From NCBI RefSeq assembly GCF_000340565.2, contig NZ_CP007203.1:2262443-2326442 (forward strand): 64,000 nucleotides of DNA, in the 5' to 3' direction. Shown here piece after piece: positions 54,242-63,689 of this stretch (positions are counted from its first letter, which is position 1; each line of letters opens with the position of its first letter). The translations under genes and the position numbers were made by a program. Source of the DNA: Nodularia spumigena CCY9414 (GTDB taxonomy: Bacteria > Cyanobacteriota > Cyanobacteriia > Cyanobacteriales > Nostocaceae). The notes under the pieces are model-generated. The model was not told the DNA's origin. It did no database searches and saw only the letters and a program-made list of their open reading frames with translations.

Positions 54242-55530
54242 TAGTTATGAGCCTCTACTGTCCAATCTCGTTTTTGATAAAACTGGGATCGTTCCAAATT
54301 TGTCTGTGAATTCTGTCTTTGAACTTTAAATCTAAAAGAAGGAACAACGTCTAGCTGATATATTTTTCCTTTGTGAATTCCTAATCTAGCATTGTATAAA
54401 CCTGGCATTAATCCTAAAAAAGGTAAGTGAAGTTGTATTGTATTAAGTCCCTTAACTAAGCTTAAAGACCTACTTTCGTTAAGGTTGTTAAAAAATAACA
54501 TATCATTTGGCTGCCCTTGCTTTTGTATTGAGAGTCTTACACAAAGCTCTTCGATAGGATACTCAGCCTCACATTCTATACAAAAGTAAACTGACTGACC
54601 ACTTATAGGTTCTTTAATTTGGTTATTATTCTCATCTCGAAAAAATATGTTTTTGATAACTGCTCCTATAACTTCCTGTTTGGATTGGTTAATTAAGGAG
54701 TTAGTAGCCGAATTTTCCAAATTTTGGTAACAAATATCCTCTTCATATTTATTCATAACCTCAGCTACTTCACCTGAACTAATATTTTTGCCCTTAGATA
54801 GATAGATGGCTTGATTACAGACACATAAAATAGCTTCAGGATTATGTGAAACCATAATGAATGCAACAGATTTATTCCTTAAATCTGCAAGACGGCGATA
54901 GCATTTACTCTGAAATCTCACATCACCAACCGCTAGTACCTCATCAATCAATAAAATATCTGGCTCAGTATGAATCGCACTTGCAAACCCCAACCTAGCC
55001 GCCATCCCCGAACTATAACTCTGCACTGGCGCATCAATCGCTTCCCCAATTTCTGCAAACTCTACCACCTGATTAAATCGCTCATCAATCTCCTCTTTGG
55101 ATAAACCTAAAATTGACATATTCACATAAATATTTTCCCGCCCTGTCAAAATCGGGTTAAACCCAGCCCCCAAAGCAATCAACGGCGCAACCCGCCCCTT
55201 AATCTCTACCGAACCATGATCAGGCTTAATCAAACCACTAATAATCCTGAGCAGCGTTGTTTTACCCGCACCATTCGCCCCCACCAAACCCAACGCCTCA
55301 CCCCGGCGCAGTTCAAAACTGACATCATTCAGCGCCCAAAACTCACCCTTGCGTAACTCCACATCTGTTCGCCGAGCGCCAAACACCTCACCAGCTATAT
55401 CTTGTATCCCATAAAACAGCGATCGCTTCAAATCTCGACAAAACCGCTTGGATACATTTTTCACCGATAAAACAACTTCGTCATTTTGTGGTTGTTCAAA
55501 AGTGTCTTGATCAGATGTCAGCAAAGTCAT
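54241..55530 (-). CDS. wzt: O-antigen/teichoic-type ABC exporter ATPase with C-terminal binding domain (Wzt)
   Basis: The 429-residue protein has an N-terminal ABC domain (about 15-255) with Walker A VGANGAGKTTLLRI, the signature YSSGMAARLGFASA and Walker B DILLIDEVLAVGD. A C-terminal beta domain (about 290-420, EPISGQSVYFCIECEAEYPI, LNTIQLHLPFLGLMPGLYNA) matches the Wzt carbohydrate-binding domain that recognises chain ends. It pairs with the permease gene next upstream on the same strand. Confidence 0.9.
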   Translation of the reverse strand: MTLLTSDQDTFEQPQNDEVVLSVKNVSKRFCRDLKRSLFYGIQDIAGEVFGARRTDVELRKGEFWALNDVSFELRRGEALGLVGANGAGKTTLLRIISGLIKPDHGSVEIKGRVAPLIALGAGFNPILTGRENIYVNMSILGLSKEEIDERFNQVVEFAEIGEAIDAPVQSYSSGMAARLGFASAIHTEPDILLIDEVLAVGDVRFQSKCYRRLADLRNKSVAFIMVSHNPEAILCVCNQAIYLSKGKNISSGEVAEVMNKYEEDICYQNLENSATNSLINQSKQEVIGAVIKNIFFRDENNNQIKEPISGQSVYFCIECEAEYPIEELCVRLSIQKQGQPNDMLFFNNLNESRSLSLVKGLNTIQLHLPFLGLMPGLYNARLGIHKGKIYQLDVVPSFRFKVQRQNSQTNLERSQFYQKRDWTVEAHN

Positions 55531-55604
55531 AGCTAGTAATGGATATAAAATTAACTACAAATACAATCGGGTTCATCCCAGTTTTTATTTTGCAACAACA
55601 GAAT

Positions 55605-55704
55605 AATTGTCATTGCGAGGAGGAACGACGAAGCAATCGCATGGGTTTATTTTTAGTCGGAGATTTTGCGATTGCTTCACTCCACTTCGTTCCGTTCGCA
55701 ATGA
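55605..55704. repeat. inverted repeat between wzt and wzm
   Basis: TCATTGCGAGGAGGAACGAC with GAAGCAATCGCA on one side faces TGCGATTGCTTC and GTTCGCAATGACG on the other. It is a full-length member of a dispersed cyanobacterial repeat, and gives only spurious open frames. It separates the two exporter genes by 216 bp. Confidence 0.8.
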
Positions 55705-55746
55705 CGTGCAAAAAAGTGGGATGCTCCCAGACAATCAGGGGATAAA

Positions 55747-56610
55747 TTACGAACTCATCCGCTCCACAACAAACGGTATTGCCAAGCGATACCATACCCA
55801 AGCTATTAGTAACACCCCAAAAGCCAAACCACTAACAACCCAAAAACCAGCAGGGTTAGTCACTAATCCACTTGTTGCTAAATCCCGTGTAGTCACCAAC
55901 AAAGGTGTCACCGGATTTAAATTAACAATGGTAGCAAACAATCCCTCTTTAGGAGTCGGATAAATCACCGGAGTCAACAATAACCAAGGAGACACAATTA
56001 ACGGTATAGCTTTGGCGATATCTCCATACAAAGCCCCAACAGGAGCCAACAACAAACCAATTCCCGTACCTAAGATGACCAAGTGAATCAAAGCCACTGG
56101 CGCAAGTAATATACTCCAATTCACCGGAATCTGGAACCAAATAAACAAACCCAAAATCAAAATTAATTTAATGCCAAAATTAAAAAATACTTCCCCCAAC
56201 TTAGCTAATATAATCGCTTCTTTAGGGAAGTTAATTTTTGCCAGCATTGGTTTTGCTGTATTCACAGCTGCAATTGGTCCACTCAATGATTCCACAAAAG
56301 TTTGCCATAGTGCCATGCTAAACATCACATAAGCCGGATAGGGAATTTCTGTATCTCCTATATTTACCGCTCCAGCATTTCTAGCTACCAACAAACCCGC
56401 AGCTGTAATAATTGGTGGTAAAAATGCCCACAATACCCCAAATAAAGACTGTCGATATTGAGCGCTAATATCTCTAACCAATAATCGCCATGCTAATTCT
56501 CTTGAAGCCAGCAAATCGCGCCCCATCTCTTTAAATAATTGCAACGGGTGGCGAATTCGGCTCTCTGATGTATAAACAACTCTGTTAGAAATTGTATTGG
56601 GTTTCCTCAC
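55747..56610 (-). CDS. wzm: O-antigen ABC exporter permease (Wzm)
   Basis: The 287-residue ABC-2 permease has a cytoplasmic N-terminal helix region (ELAWRLLVRDISAQYRQSLF) and six hydrophobic stretches including LWAFLPPIITAAGLLVARNA, VALIHLVILGTGIGLLLAPV and GLAFGVLLIAWVWYRL. The RDISAQYRQSLFGVLWAFL motif is typical of polysaccharide export permeases. With wzt it forms an exporter for a lipid-linked polysaccharide. It is the first gene of the minus-strand run after a 770-bp gap. Confidence 0.9.
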   Translation of the reverse strand: MRKPNTISNRVVYTSESRIRHPLQLFKEMGRDLLASRELAWRLLVRDISAQYRQSLFGVLWAFLPPIITAAGLLVARNAGAVNIGDTEIPYPAYVMFSMALWQTFVESLSGPIAAVNTAKPMLAKINFPKEAIILAKLGEVFFNFGIKLILILGLFIWFQIPVNWSILLAPVALIHLVILGTGIGLLLAPVGALYGDIAKAIPLIVSPWLLLTPVIYPTPKEGLFATIVNLNPVTPLLVTTRDLATSGLVTNPAGFWVVSGLAFGVLLIAWVWYRLAIPFVVERMSS

Positions 56611-56653
56611 ATTAAAATACCTGATTTTACTTGAATGATTCTGATAAGTTTAT

Positions 56654-56961
56654 AGGACTTACGCACTGTACAAATTAATCATGGTATGCTGTTACCAAAA
56701 TAGCCAATTTCTGGCTTTGAACAATGACTATGTTGATATTAAATATACCCGTGTGGTAAGGGTTTAGCAATGCTAAACCCCTACGAAATATGTGCTTTTC
56801 AGCCTTATGGATATTTAATATGTATTGTCAATGCGTAATACCAATTTTATATAAAGACGCATAGAAAGAACCCCACCGCCTTCGGCTCCTCCCCTTGGTA
56901 AGGGGAGGTTGGGAGGGGTGAAAATAATGTGCAACTTCAGATTAATTTGGTATAAGTCCTA
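56654..56961. repeat. composite inverted-repeat element with AGGACTTA ends
   Basis: The left end AGGACTTACGC resembles the end of the element at 61196. The right end TAAGTCCT is its inverse complement. Inside are a GGGTTTAGC/GCTAAACCC hairpin and the arms CCTCCCCTTGG/AAGGGGAGG. Non-coding; probably a nest of small elements. Confidence 0.5.
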
Positions 56962-57088
56962 GTTTAGTTATATTTTATGATTTCTTTAATAATAAAAGTG
57001 TCCGGCTGTGATTTTAGGCAATTAATGATCCCCCGTAAAAAAGCTATCGTGTACACACAAGTCTTATCAAGTTGCCTCATCACGTTTT

Positions 57089-57163
57089 GATCCCCCCTAG
57101 CCCCCCTTAAGAAGGGGGGAAATTTCTTAAAGTCCCCCTTTTTAAGGGGGATTTAGGGGGATC
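57089..57163. repeat. 75-bp inverted-repeat element with GATCCCCC ends
   Basis: GATCCCCCCTAGCCCCCCTT at the left faces AAGGGGGATTTAGGGGGATC at the right, with a central TTAAGAAGGGGGG pairing partner. This is a common cyanobacterial hairpin repeat. Confidence 0.8.
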
Positions 57164-57382
57164 TAGGATGTTTTGCTACCAACAATAAGACTTTTAAAAC
57201 ATCCTCTGAAACTCTTGTGGGGTAGGCATACTTCGGCAAGCTCAGTACAAGTCTTGCTTGCCCTTATGTATGAACAACCCAACCTACTCTCAAAATCTTG
57301 GCGCTTGCTTCCCTTCACGGAGCCTGTTGCGAGAGTAGCGTGGCAATCCGGTCGCAATGACACATGGGCTGAATTACTCAAT

Positions 57383-57856
57383 TTATTGACTCTCCATCGC
57401 TTTGGCAAAATCGTCTGTAGTGTTACACAAAAACTCAGGATTTAATATTTCTTCAATGCTATAAGGACAAGTCTCTAAAAAAGTAGCTAAACCTAATCCT
57501 GTCTCTGCTGATGCTTCCCGTCGAGCATTCCGATAAGCTTTAGCTAAAATATCAGGAATATATTGCTGTAAACTAGGCTTTTCTGCTAAAAAATCCTGGA
57601 CATCATCCCTTTGGTTAGCAATAGTTGTAAACCAACTGATAGAACGTTTTGGAGATTGATGTTGCCACTTGAGTAAATGAGCTAATAAAACTACCAAGCG
57701 ATTTTTTAACTCATTTTTTTCCCTAATCCCCATAGCATCTAACTCTTCCGCCAGATTTTCCCAGTCTAAAGCTGTGACATCCCGACTAGTTAAAGCTAAC
57801 TGCTGCTGATTTATCCAAGCTAAAAAATCTGTTTCGTAGAGAGATGACTCAGACAT
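57383..57856 (-). CDS. DUF29-family protein
   Basis: A 157-residue protein with YETDFLAWINQQQLALTSRD, LDWENLAEELDAMGIREKNE and LKWQHQSPKRSISWFTTIAN. This pattern is diagnostic of DUF29, a family abundant in cyanobacteria with no established function, often near mobile DNA. It is soluble and helical. Confidence 0.88.
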   Translation of the reverse strand: MSESSLYETDFLAWINQQQLALTSRDVTALDWENLAEELDAMGIREKNELKNRLVVLLAHLLKWQHQSPKRSISWFTTIANQRDDVQDFLAEKPSLQQYIPDILAKAYRNARREASAETGLGLATFLETCPYSIEEILNPEFLCNTTDDFAKAMESQ

Positions 57857-57979
57857 ACAGCACTTTGTAAATAAATCAAGGACACATCTTCATTTTATCA
57901 ATCTTGTGGGGGAGGGCAAGGACTGCCCGCCTTCTACTCAAATTAAAAATGCTGTAACACATAACTCCATAAAATCTAA

Positions 57980-58405
57980 TCATAGAGAATAAAAAGAATT
58001 TACAGTATGACAACTAAGCTGTTTGGCATTCATCCGCGTAAACTCCCCCACAGAAGGATTCCCATGAGCATCAATCACTCCTGTTACCTGCTGCCATAGT
58101 TCTCTAGGAGCTAAAGAAATGTTATATATGCCATCGTCAGACTGACGCACATAATACCACTTTTTTTGCTGACACTGTTCACACCAAAAAGCCTCTAACC
58201 ACTCCCCTTGGATGGGAACGGCTGTATGATTGGCTATTAATAAAGACGCAGCCCGCCGACTTAAGCCCCGTTGCTCTAACTGACCTGGTTTATCAGCAAA
58301 AAGTCGATATTTTTTACTCACGCTATCCAGATAACAGCCATGAATAGGACAATATATAGCTCTACGTTTGGAACGTTTCCGATTTCGGTAACACCTTCTC
58401 TGCAA
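57980..58405 (-). CDS. zinc-ribbon-like conserved hypothetical protein with TTG start
   Basis: The start is TTG at 58405, five bases after a strong AGGAGG ribosome-binding site, which decides it in the absence of a good ATG. The 141-residue protein is basic at its N-terminus and contains two Cys pairs (CPIHGC and CEQCQQ), a possible zinc ribbon. The middle AASLLIANHTAVPIQGEWLE looks structured. Possibly nucleic-acid binding; no family assigned. Confidence 0.6.
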   Translation of the reverse strand: MQRRCYRNRKRSKRRAIYCPIHGCYLDSVSKKYRLFADKPGQLEQRGLSRRAASLLIANHTAVPIQGEWLEAFWCEQCQQKKWYYVRQSDDGIYNISLAPRELWQQVTGVIDAHGNPSVGEFTRMNAKQLSCHTVNSFYSL

Positions 58406-58708
58406 TTCGACCTCCTAATATAAATAAGATAGAAAGGTTACGTTGGGAGGGACTGATATCAATAGACCATCGAAGCCCGACCCCTAAAAACTAGCACTCT
58501 ATATTGAGAGTCAGTATTGATTTGTTTTCAGGAATTTTTTCAGTAAAAGTGATTTTCAAACGTAGCATCCATTAGTCAAGCATCTAGGTTTGTATATTTT
58601 GCCTCCATTATAATAACTAACTTACACCACGGATGGGTAAAATCAATACATAAATTTATTTGAAGTATAAAGCCAATCTGCCGAACGCGTCTGCGAAACA
58701 CAGGGAGC
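58406..58708. other. 303-bp gap with no recognised feature
   Basis: The stretch is AT-rich and has stops in all frames. I see no repeat or RNA gene in it. It separates a zinc-ribbon-like gene from a glycosyltransferase on the same strand, so it probably holds the promoter for the former. Confidence 0.4.
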
Positions 58709-59941
58709 TTAAACCTCTCGAATGTTCAACGCCTGACGCAAAACATCCAGGTATTGTTCAGAGATAATTTTAGGTGTAAAGTGCGATTGGAGATACTGCC
58801 GAGCTGCGTTACCCATCTGTTTCCCTAGTTGTTGGTTACGCTGAAGCAAGCGGATAAACTCAGCTAGTCCATGACCATCACCATGATCAAATGCCGCACC
58901 ACAGTGGGCTTCGGCAATTAGTTGTCTTAAGCTTGAGTAGGGTGAACAAACTACTGCCAATGGCCTGCCGGTTGCTAATGCTGAGTACAGCTTGCTAGGT
59001 AAAACTAAACTTTCACTGGATGGGTTAATACTCACTAAAGACAAATCGCTAGCTGTGAGAGAATAGGGCAAAACATCTTTATCTTGATAAGGTAAAAATG
59101 TAAAATTATCTAGCCCAAAGTCTTTGACTTGTACCATTAATTCTTCACGTTTGGCTCCCCCACCAATACAGACAAACTGCACTGGCTCATTTTGCAGCTC
59201 TATAGCAGCTTTGAATAAGGTATCGATATCATGGCATCGACCCATATTGCCAGAGTAAAGTACAATGAATTTATTCACTAAGTTGTGCTTCCAAGCAAAC
59301 CAGTTTTCTTGTTTGGGAATCGGTACGATCAATTCCGGGTTAGCCCAGCTATGAATTACGGAAACTTTATGCGCCACTTGCGGACAATACTCTAAAACCC
59401 GTTGTTTCATCTGAGGGCTAAGAACTATAATCCCTTTAGCCTTGAGCCAAACTCGCTGATTCATGGCCTGCCAAAGTTTTGCTACCCAGTGATTTTTAGA
59501 CACTACACCCAATGCGATCGCAATATCTGGGTAGAGATCATACATTATACAGACATAGGGTAATTTGAAGAGGAGGTTGGCTATATAACCTACAATTGGC
59601 AAAAATGGTGGGGCAGTAGTTATTAAGAGTACATCGTTACGTCGCCAAGCTCTCAATAGATATACAAAAGCACGTAAGGTATATAAAACTCCATTAACCA
59701 GTTTACCACGGATTCTGCCTGGAAAAAGTTGAGCGCTACGCGATCGCTGGATCTTAATCCCATCAACACGTTCTAAACATGGAGCTTGACTTAAGCTAAA
59801 CGCATATCCAGGCTGACTGGTAAAAACCTCAATACTTACCCCTTGTTGCTCTAACTGCTGGACCAGTTCCTCAATCAATTGTCCCGTAGCAGCATAATCT
59901 GGAGGAAAAAACTGTGTAACTACAGATAACTTAATAGACAT
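58709..59941 (-). CDS. GT4 glycosyltransferase (WcaI-like)
   Basis: The 410-residue enzyme begins MSIKLSVVTQFFPPDYAATG and has VYTLRAFVYLLRAWRRNDVL, IMYDLYPDIAIALGVV, FIVLYSGNMGRCHDIDTLFK and VLPSKLYSALATGRPLAVVC. This layout is typical of WcaI/putative colanic acid transferases. It is the first gene of the locus at the right, near an insertion sequence. Confidence 0.85.
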   Translation of the reverse strand: MSIKLSVVTQFFPPDYAATGQLIEELVQQLEQQGVSIEVFTSQPGYAFSLSQAPCLERVDGIKIQRSRSAQLFPGRIRGKLVNGVLYTLRAFVYLLRAWRRNDVLLITTAPPFLPIVGYIANLLFKLPYVCIMYDLYPDIAIALGVVSKNHWVAKLWQAMNQRVWLKAKGIIVLSPQMKQRVLEYCPQVAHKVSVIHSWANPELIVPIPKQENWFAWKHNLVNKFIVLYSGNMGRCHDIDTLFKAAIELQNEPVQFVCIGGGAKREELMVQVKDFGLDNFTFLPYQDKDVLPYSLTASDLSLVSINPSSESLVLPSKLYSALATGRPLAVVCSPYSSLRQLIAEAHCGAAFDHGDGHGLAEFIRLLQRNQQLGKQMGNAARQYLQSHFTPKIISEQYLDVLRQALNIREV

Positions 59942-60116
59942 CTCCGAAAACTATCAAACCCTTGCAGTTACGATATTTTTGGTGAGCGATCGCTAACTGC
60001 AAATATCCTGAGATTCTACGGTAGAATAGGTGTTAGAAATGCGTGTTGTTGGTAATTAGCCAAAAGTAGGATCTCTTTGAGGTAATTTTATTATAAATAA
60101 TTTCAAGTTTTTATAG

Positions 60117-61009
60117 TTACAAAATAAATGTGCCAATGCGTAATCTAACGAGTCCACAAATAGTCATAATTATCTGCTCGTATTTAGAGGAATTTAATCT
60201 AAATCTTTCTTGAGCTACTCTAAATATCTTCACTAAACGAATTAAATGTTCTACAAATATGCGCTCTGATGCCAGTTCTTTATTTTGAATTTTTTGTTCA
60301 GAACTTAATTCTTTTTTTCTAGGCTTTTTTTCAGGTGTTTTAATTGATTTCTCTCCTTGGTAAGCTTTGTCACCGGAAAATTTTTGTTTCTCTTCAAACC
60401 CATTTTTATTTTCCCGAAATAAATTTATGTCACTTTTTCGTCCTGGCTCACCAGCTACTACATCAACAATATCTCTACCATTAGGCAGAACAATTAATTG
60501 ACTTTTTCTAGTGTGCATTTTCTTCTTACCTGAGTAATATTTTTCCTGCTGTTGATACTCTGAAGGTCTTTCTATGGGCTGTTCATAGCTATCTACGATT
60601 AGTTCAAAGTCTGTTAAAACTTCTTTAACAATTTCATAGTCACTGGAGTTTTTTTTACCTGTTCTACTAAACTTGGTGGTAATAATTCTCCCAATAATGG
60701 CAACCAATAGTTAAACGTATCATTTGCAGTTGTTTCACTCACGCCAAATTGAATACCCAATAGTTGAAATGTGGTTAAATGTCGTAAATATGTTAGGGTG
60801 AGAATTATTTGCTCCGATGGTGATAATTTTGGTCTGCGACCACCTCCACCCAGAATAATTCTCACTTTTCTATCTTCAAGCAATTCTCGTTTATGATTGT
60901 GCCGTTTAATGGCTTTGTCTAAAAGTTCCTGCAACTGTTCATATTTCAGCCCTACTAAACGCTGTGCTTCCTGGGGATTATTTTGGATATAATCGAATAT
61001 ACTGCTCAT
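60117..61009 (-). mobile_element. insertion sequence, IS5-like, with transposase in two frames
   Basis: Frame one (61009-60614, 131 residues) begins MSSIFDYIQNNPQEAQRLVG and has the helix-turn-helix LTYLRHLTTFQLLGIQFGV. Frame two (60707-60117) carries the DDE catalytic residues: Asp in FELIVDSYEQPIERP, Asp in FSGDKAYQGEKS, and Glu in RIFVEHLIRLVKIFR. The frames overlap at a run of eight A's (60649-60658), consistent with programmed frameshifting in this IS group. Possible imperfect ends lie near 60070 and 61065. It may be active. Confidence 0.8.
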
Positions 61010-61195
61010 AATGCTTTACTAAAAATAGCATTTTATACTCTTATACCATAATTTTATTCTTTTTCGGAGATGTCTAATTGATTGCTGAACTTTCGGATAA
61101 TCCTCATATTCATCTGCTGATCCAATAGAAGTGGATGGAGATATTACCTTTTTATTAATCCATTTGTTTAGTTTCATTGACCATCGTGTTATGGA

Positions 61196-61372
61196 CAGGA
61201 CTTACGCAAAATTATGGAAAAACGAACCACGTAAAGCTTTCGGCATAGCTTCGCTTACCGCGTAGCCTCTCCCTTTGGGAGAAGGGGAGAGGCTAGCGCC
61301 AACGCGTTCTTCTCCCAAGGGGAGACGCTACGCGAATGTGGTTCGTTTTTTCATGATTTTGCGTAAGTCCTG
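61196..61372. repeat. 177-bp MITE-like element with 35-bp terminal inverted repeats
   Basis: Arms 61196-61230 and 61338-61372 match with two mismatches out of 35 and begin CAGGACTTACGCAAAAT. The interior holds CTCCCTTTGGGAG and related repeats. No coding capacity. It sits 55 bp upstream of the tyrosine kinase gene and may affect its expression. Confidence 0.85.
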
Positions 61373-61426
61373 ATCTAGACTAATGCCAATAATCTCAAAC
61401 TTGACTATCACATCAATAATAAATAT

Positions 61427-63655
61427 ATGAAAAATCAAGCGCATAACTCTTCAAATAGCGAAAACTTTAGCAACTCTATAACTCCATTTTTTCAACATCA
61501 AAATATTCTGGCAAATGAGCAGCAGGATGAGGGATGGAATTATCAAGAATTTTTGGGTTTGTTGCAGCGCCGAGTTGTAGTCATTGTTGGGGTGGCAACA
61601 ACTGTGATGGCAGGTGTTGCCATCAACTTCATATTAAATCCCAAACCAGCAGAATATGAAAGCAGTTTTCAGATGCTGATTGAACCTGTAGCTAATGATA
61701 ATAAAGTAATTGATGTCCTCCAAGAATTTAGACCATTGCAATCATTTAATCAATCTAGTTTAGATTATGAAAGTCAAATTCTAGTTCTCAAGAGTCCTGA
61801 ACTGATTGAAAATAGCATTAAGGGGTTACAAGTTACTTATCCATACATTAACTATAACAATCTGATCAAATCTCTCAAAATTGCTCGTTTAGGTACTACC
61901 AAGGTTATAGAAGTCAGGTATCGTAGTCTAGATCCTGTGGAATCGAAAGCAGTATTAGACAAAATTTCTAACGATTATGTAGAATACAGCAAGGAGAAAG
62001 AGCAAACTAGGCTAGGCAAAGGTTTGCAATATATTAACAAAGAAATACCAATTGTAGAAAAACGAGTAGATAAAGTGCAGAAAGAATTGCAAATTTTTCA
62101 AACAAAGTATAATTTTATTGACCCAGCATCCTTTGCCAGTCAAATTGCGGGTCAGAAGGTTAATGTAATTCAACAACAGCAAGAACTTGAAATAAAGGTA
62201 GCACAAGCTCGTGCCAATTATGCTTCATTACAAAGTGAAGAAGGTATGAAAGCGTTGCTGGATAGCTATCCTGTGTATCAGGAGTTAAATACTGAATTGC
62301 GTCAATTAGATATTGAAATTGCCTCTGCATCAACTGTTTTGCAAGACGAAAACCCCAAGATAATTACATTAAAAGAGACACGAGACAGTCTGATACCATT
62401 AATACAGCAAGAATCGGAGCGATATATACGAACCAAGCGTACAGAAGCAGCCTCTTTACTTCAGTCTTTAGAGATTAACAAGCAAGAACTAGAAAAAAAC
62501 CAACAAATATTGGAGCAGCAAACTAGGCAATTACCAAACCTCTTCCGACAATATGCGGAAATAAAACGCAACTTAGAATTTGCAAATGTAAGTCTGAATA
62601 GTTTTTTGTCTAGCCGCGAAAATTTGCAAATTCAAAATTCTCAGACACAATTAGGGTGGCAATTGATTCAGCGTCCCAATGAACCCACAAATCCTGTGGT
62701 GTCCTCAAATATCATACGCGATATAATTGCAGGATTAGCTGCGAGTATATTTTTAGCTATGGGTGCAGCCTTAATAATGGAAAAGCTTGATTATACCTAT
62801 CACGATGCCTGGATACTAAAAGAGAGGGTGCAACTTCCTTTATTAGGCAATATTCCTTTATATAAACAATTAGAAACGGGTCAATCCCAAACTATTAAAC
62901 CGCAAGATACCATCATGGCATTTTCAGATTCACTTCCTGAAACTATTAACGATGTAACTAGTGTTGCACGACCAGGCCATAACAACTATTCCACAAACTT
63001 TGCAGAAGCTATCCGAGTGCTTTATACAAATATTCAGTTGTTAAATTCTGATTCTCAAATACGATCTATTACTGTGAGTTCAGTTATGGCAGGTGAAGGC
63101 AAATCTACCATTGCTTTTAATCTAGCTCAAATAGCTGCCTCTATAGGGAAACGAGTATTACTTGTAGATGGAGATATGCGTCGTCCCACTATTCATACCT
63201 TATCAAATTTAAAGAACTTATGGGGATTGAGTAGTTTAATTACTTCAAATTTGCCATTTGAAAAAGTAGTGAAACAACTACCTGAAATGGACAAATTATC
63301 AATCATTACTTCTGGTCCTTTGCCACCTGATTGTACAAAGTTGCTCTCATCGGAAAAAATGAAGCAACTGATGAGAGAATTTTATAACGAATTTGATTTA
63401 GTTATTTATGATACACCTCCCGCATCTGGACTAGCTGACGCTACTTTAATAGGCTCCCAAACAGATGGACTTTTGATAGTAGCAAGGATAGATAAAACAG
63501 ATCGTTCTGTGTTTGAGCGAGCAGTAGCTGATCTGAAACTAGCGCCTATTAATATTTTAGGTATAGTTGCTAATGGACAGAAAGGTAATTTCAGAAATTA
63601 TTATTATTATCAAGCATCATCAGTAAAGTCCCCACGCTTTAGTTTCGGTAGATAG
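61427..63655 (+). CDS. Wzc-type polysaccharide tyrosine autokinase (BY-kinase)
   Basis: The 742-residue protein has a Wzz domain with two membrane segments (RVVVIVGVATTVMAGVAINF at about 48-68, DIIAGLAASIFLAMGAALIM near 430-450), a periplasmic coiled region, and a cytoplasmic kinase. Walker A is SSVMAGEGKSTIAFNLA, Walker A' VLLVDGDMRRPTIH, Walker B DLVIYDTPPASG. A tyrosine cluster RNYYYYQASS is near the C-terminus, as needed for autophosphorylation. It regulates chain length and export. Confidence 0.92.
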   Translation: MKNQAHNSSNSENFSNSITPFFQHQNILANEQQDEGWNYQEFLGLLQRRVVVIVGVATTVMAGVAINFILNPKPAEYESSFQMLIEPVANDNKVIDVLQEFRPLQSFNQSSLDYESQILVLKSPELIENSIKGLQVTYPYINYNNLIKSLKIARLGTTKVIEVRYRSLDPVESKAVLDKISNDYVEYSKEKEQTRLGKGLQYINKEIPIVEKRVDKVQKELQIFQTKYNFIDPASFASQIAGQKVNVIQQQQELEIKVAQARANYASLQSEEGMKALLDSYPVYQELNTELRQLDIEIASASTVLQDENPKIITLKETRDSLIPLIQQESERYIRTKRTEAASLLQSLEINKQELEKNQQILEQQTRQLPNLFRQYAEIKRNLEFANVSLNSFLSSRENLQIQNSQTQLGWQLIQRPNEPTNPVVSSNIIRDIIAGLAASIFLAMGAALIMEKLDYTYHDAWILKERVQLPLLGNIPLYKQLETGQSQTIKPQDTIMAFSDSLPETINDVTSVARPGHNNYSTNFAEAIRVLYTNIQLLNSDSQIRSITVSSVMAGEGKSTIAFNLAQIAASIGKRVLLVDGDMRRPTIHTLSNLKNLWGLSSLITSNLPFEKVVKQLPEMDKLSIITSGPLPPDCTKLLSSEKMKQLMREFYNEFDLVIYDTPPASGLADATLIGSQTDGLLIVARIDKTDRSVFERAVADLKLAPINILGIVANGQKGNFRNYYYYQASSVKSPRFSFGR

Positions 63656-63689
63656 CAAAAGTTAAAATTCCCGATTTTAAGCCTGGGGT

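Larger units (their letters stand above)
56611..57382. other. repeat-filled gap upstream of wzm
   Basis: No gene is seen. The stretch has an imperfect AGGACTTA/TAAGTCCT-ended element (about 56654-56961) containing smaller inverted repeats, and a G/C-rich hairpin element at 57089-57163. It probably also holds the wzm promoter. Open frames at 57163-57445 come from these repeats. Confidence 0.6.

Noticed and set aside
55607..55963. 118-residue plus-strand frame between wzt and wzm
   Set aside because: It arises from the inverted repeat and the antisense of wzm.
57163..57445. Two overlapping open frames on opposite strands near 57.3 kb
   Set aside because: Both lie in repeat DNA and overlap the end of the DUF29 gene in antisense; no coding character.
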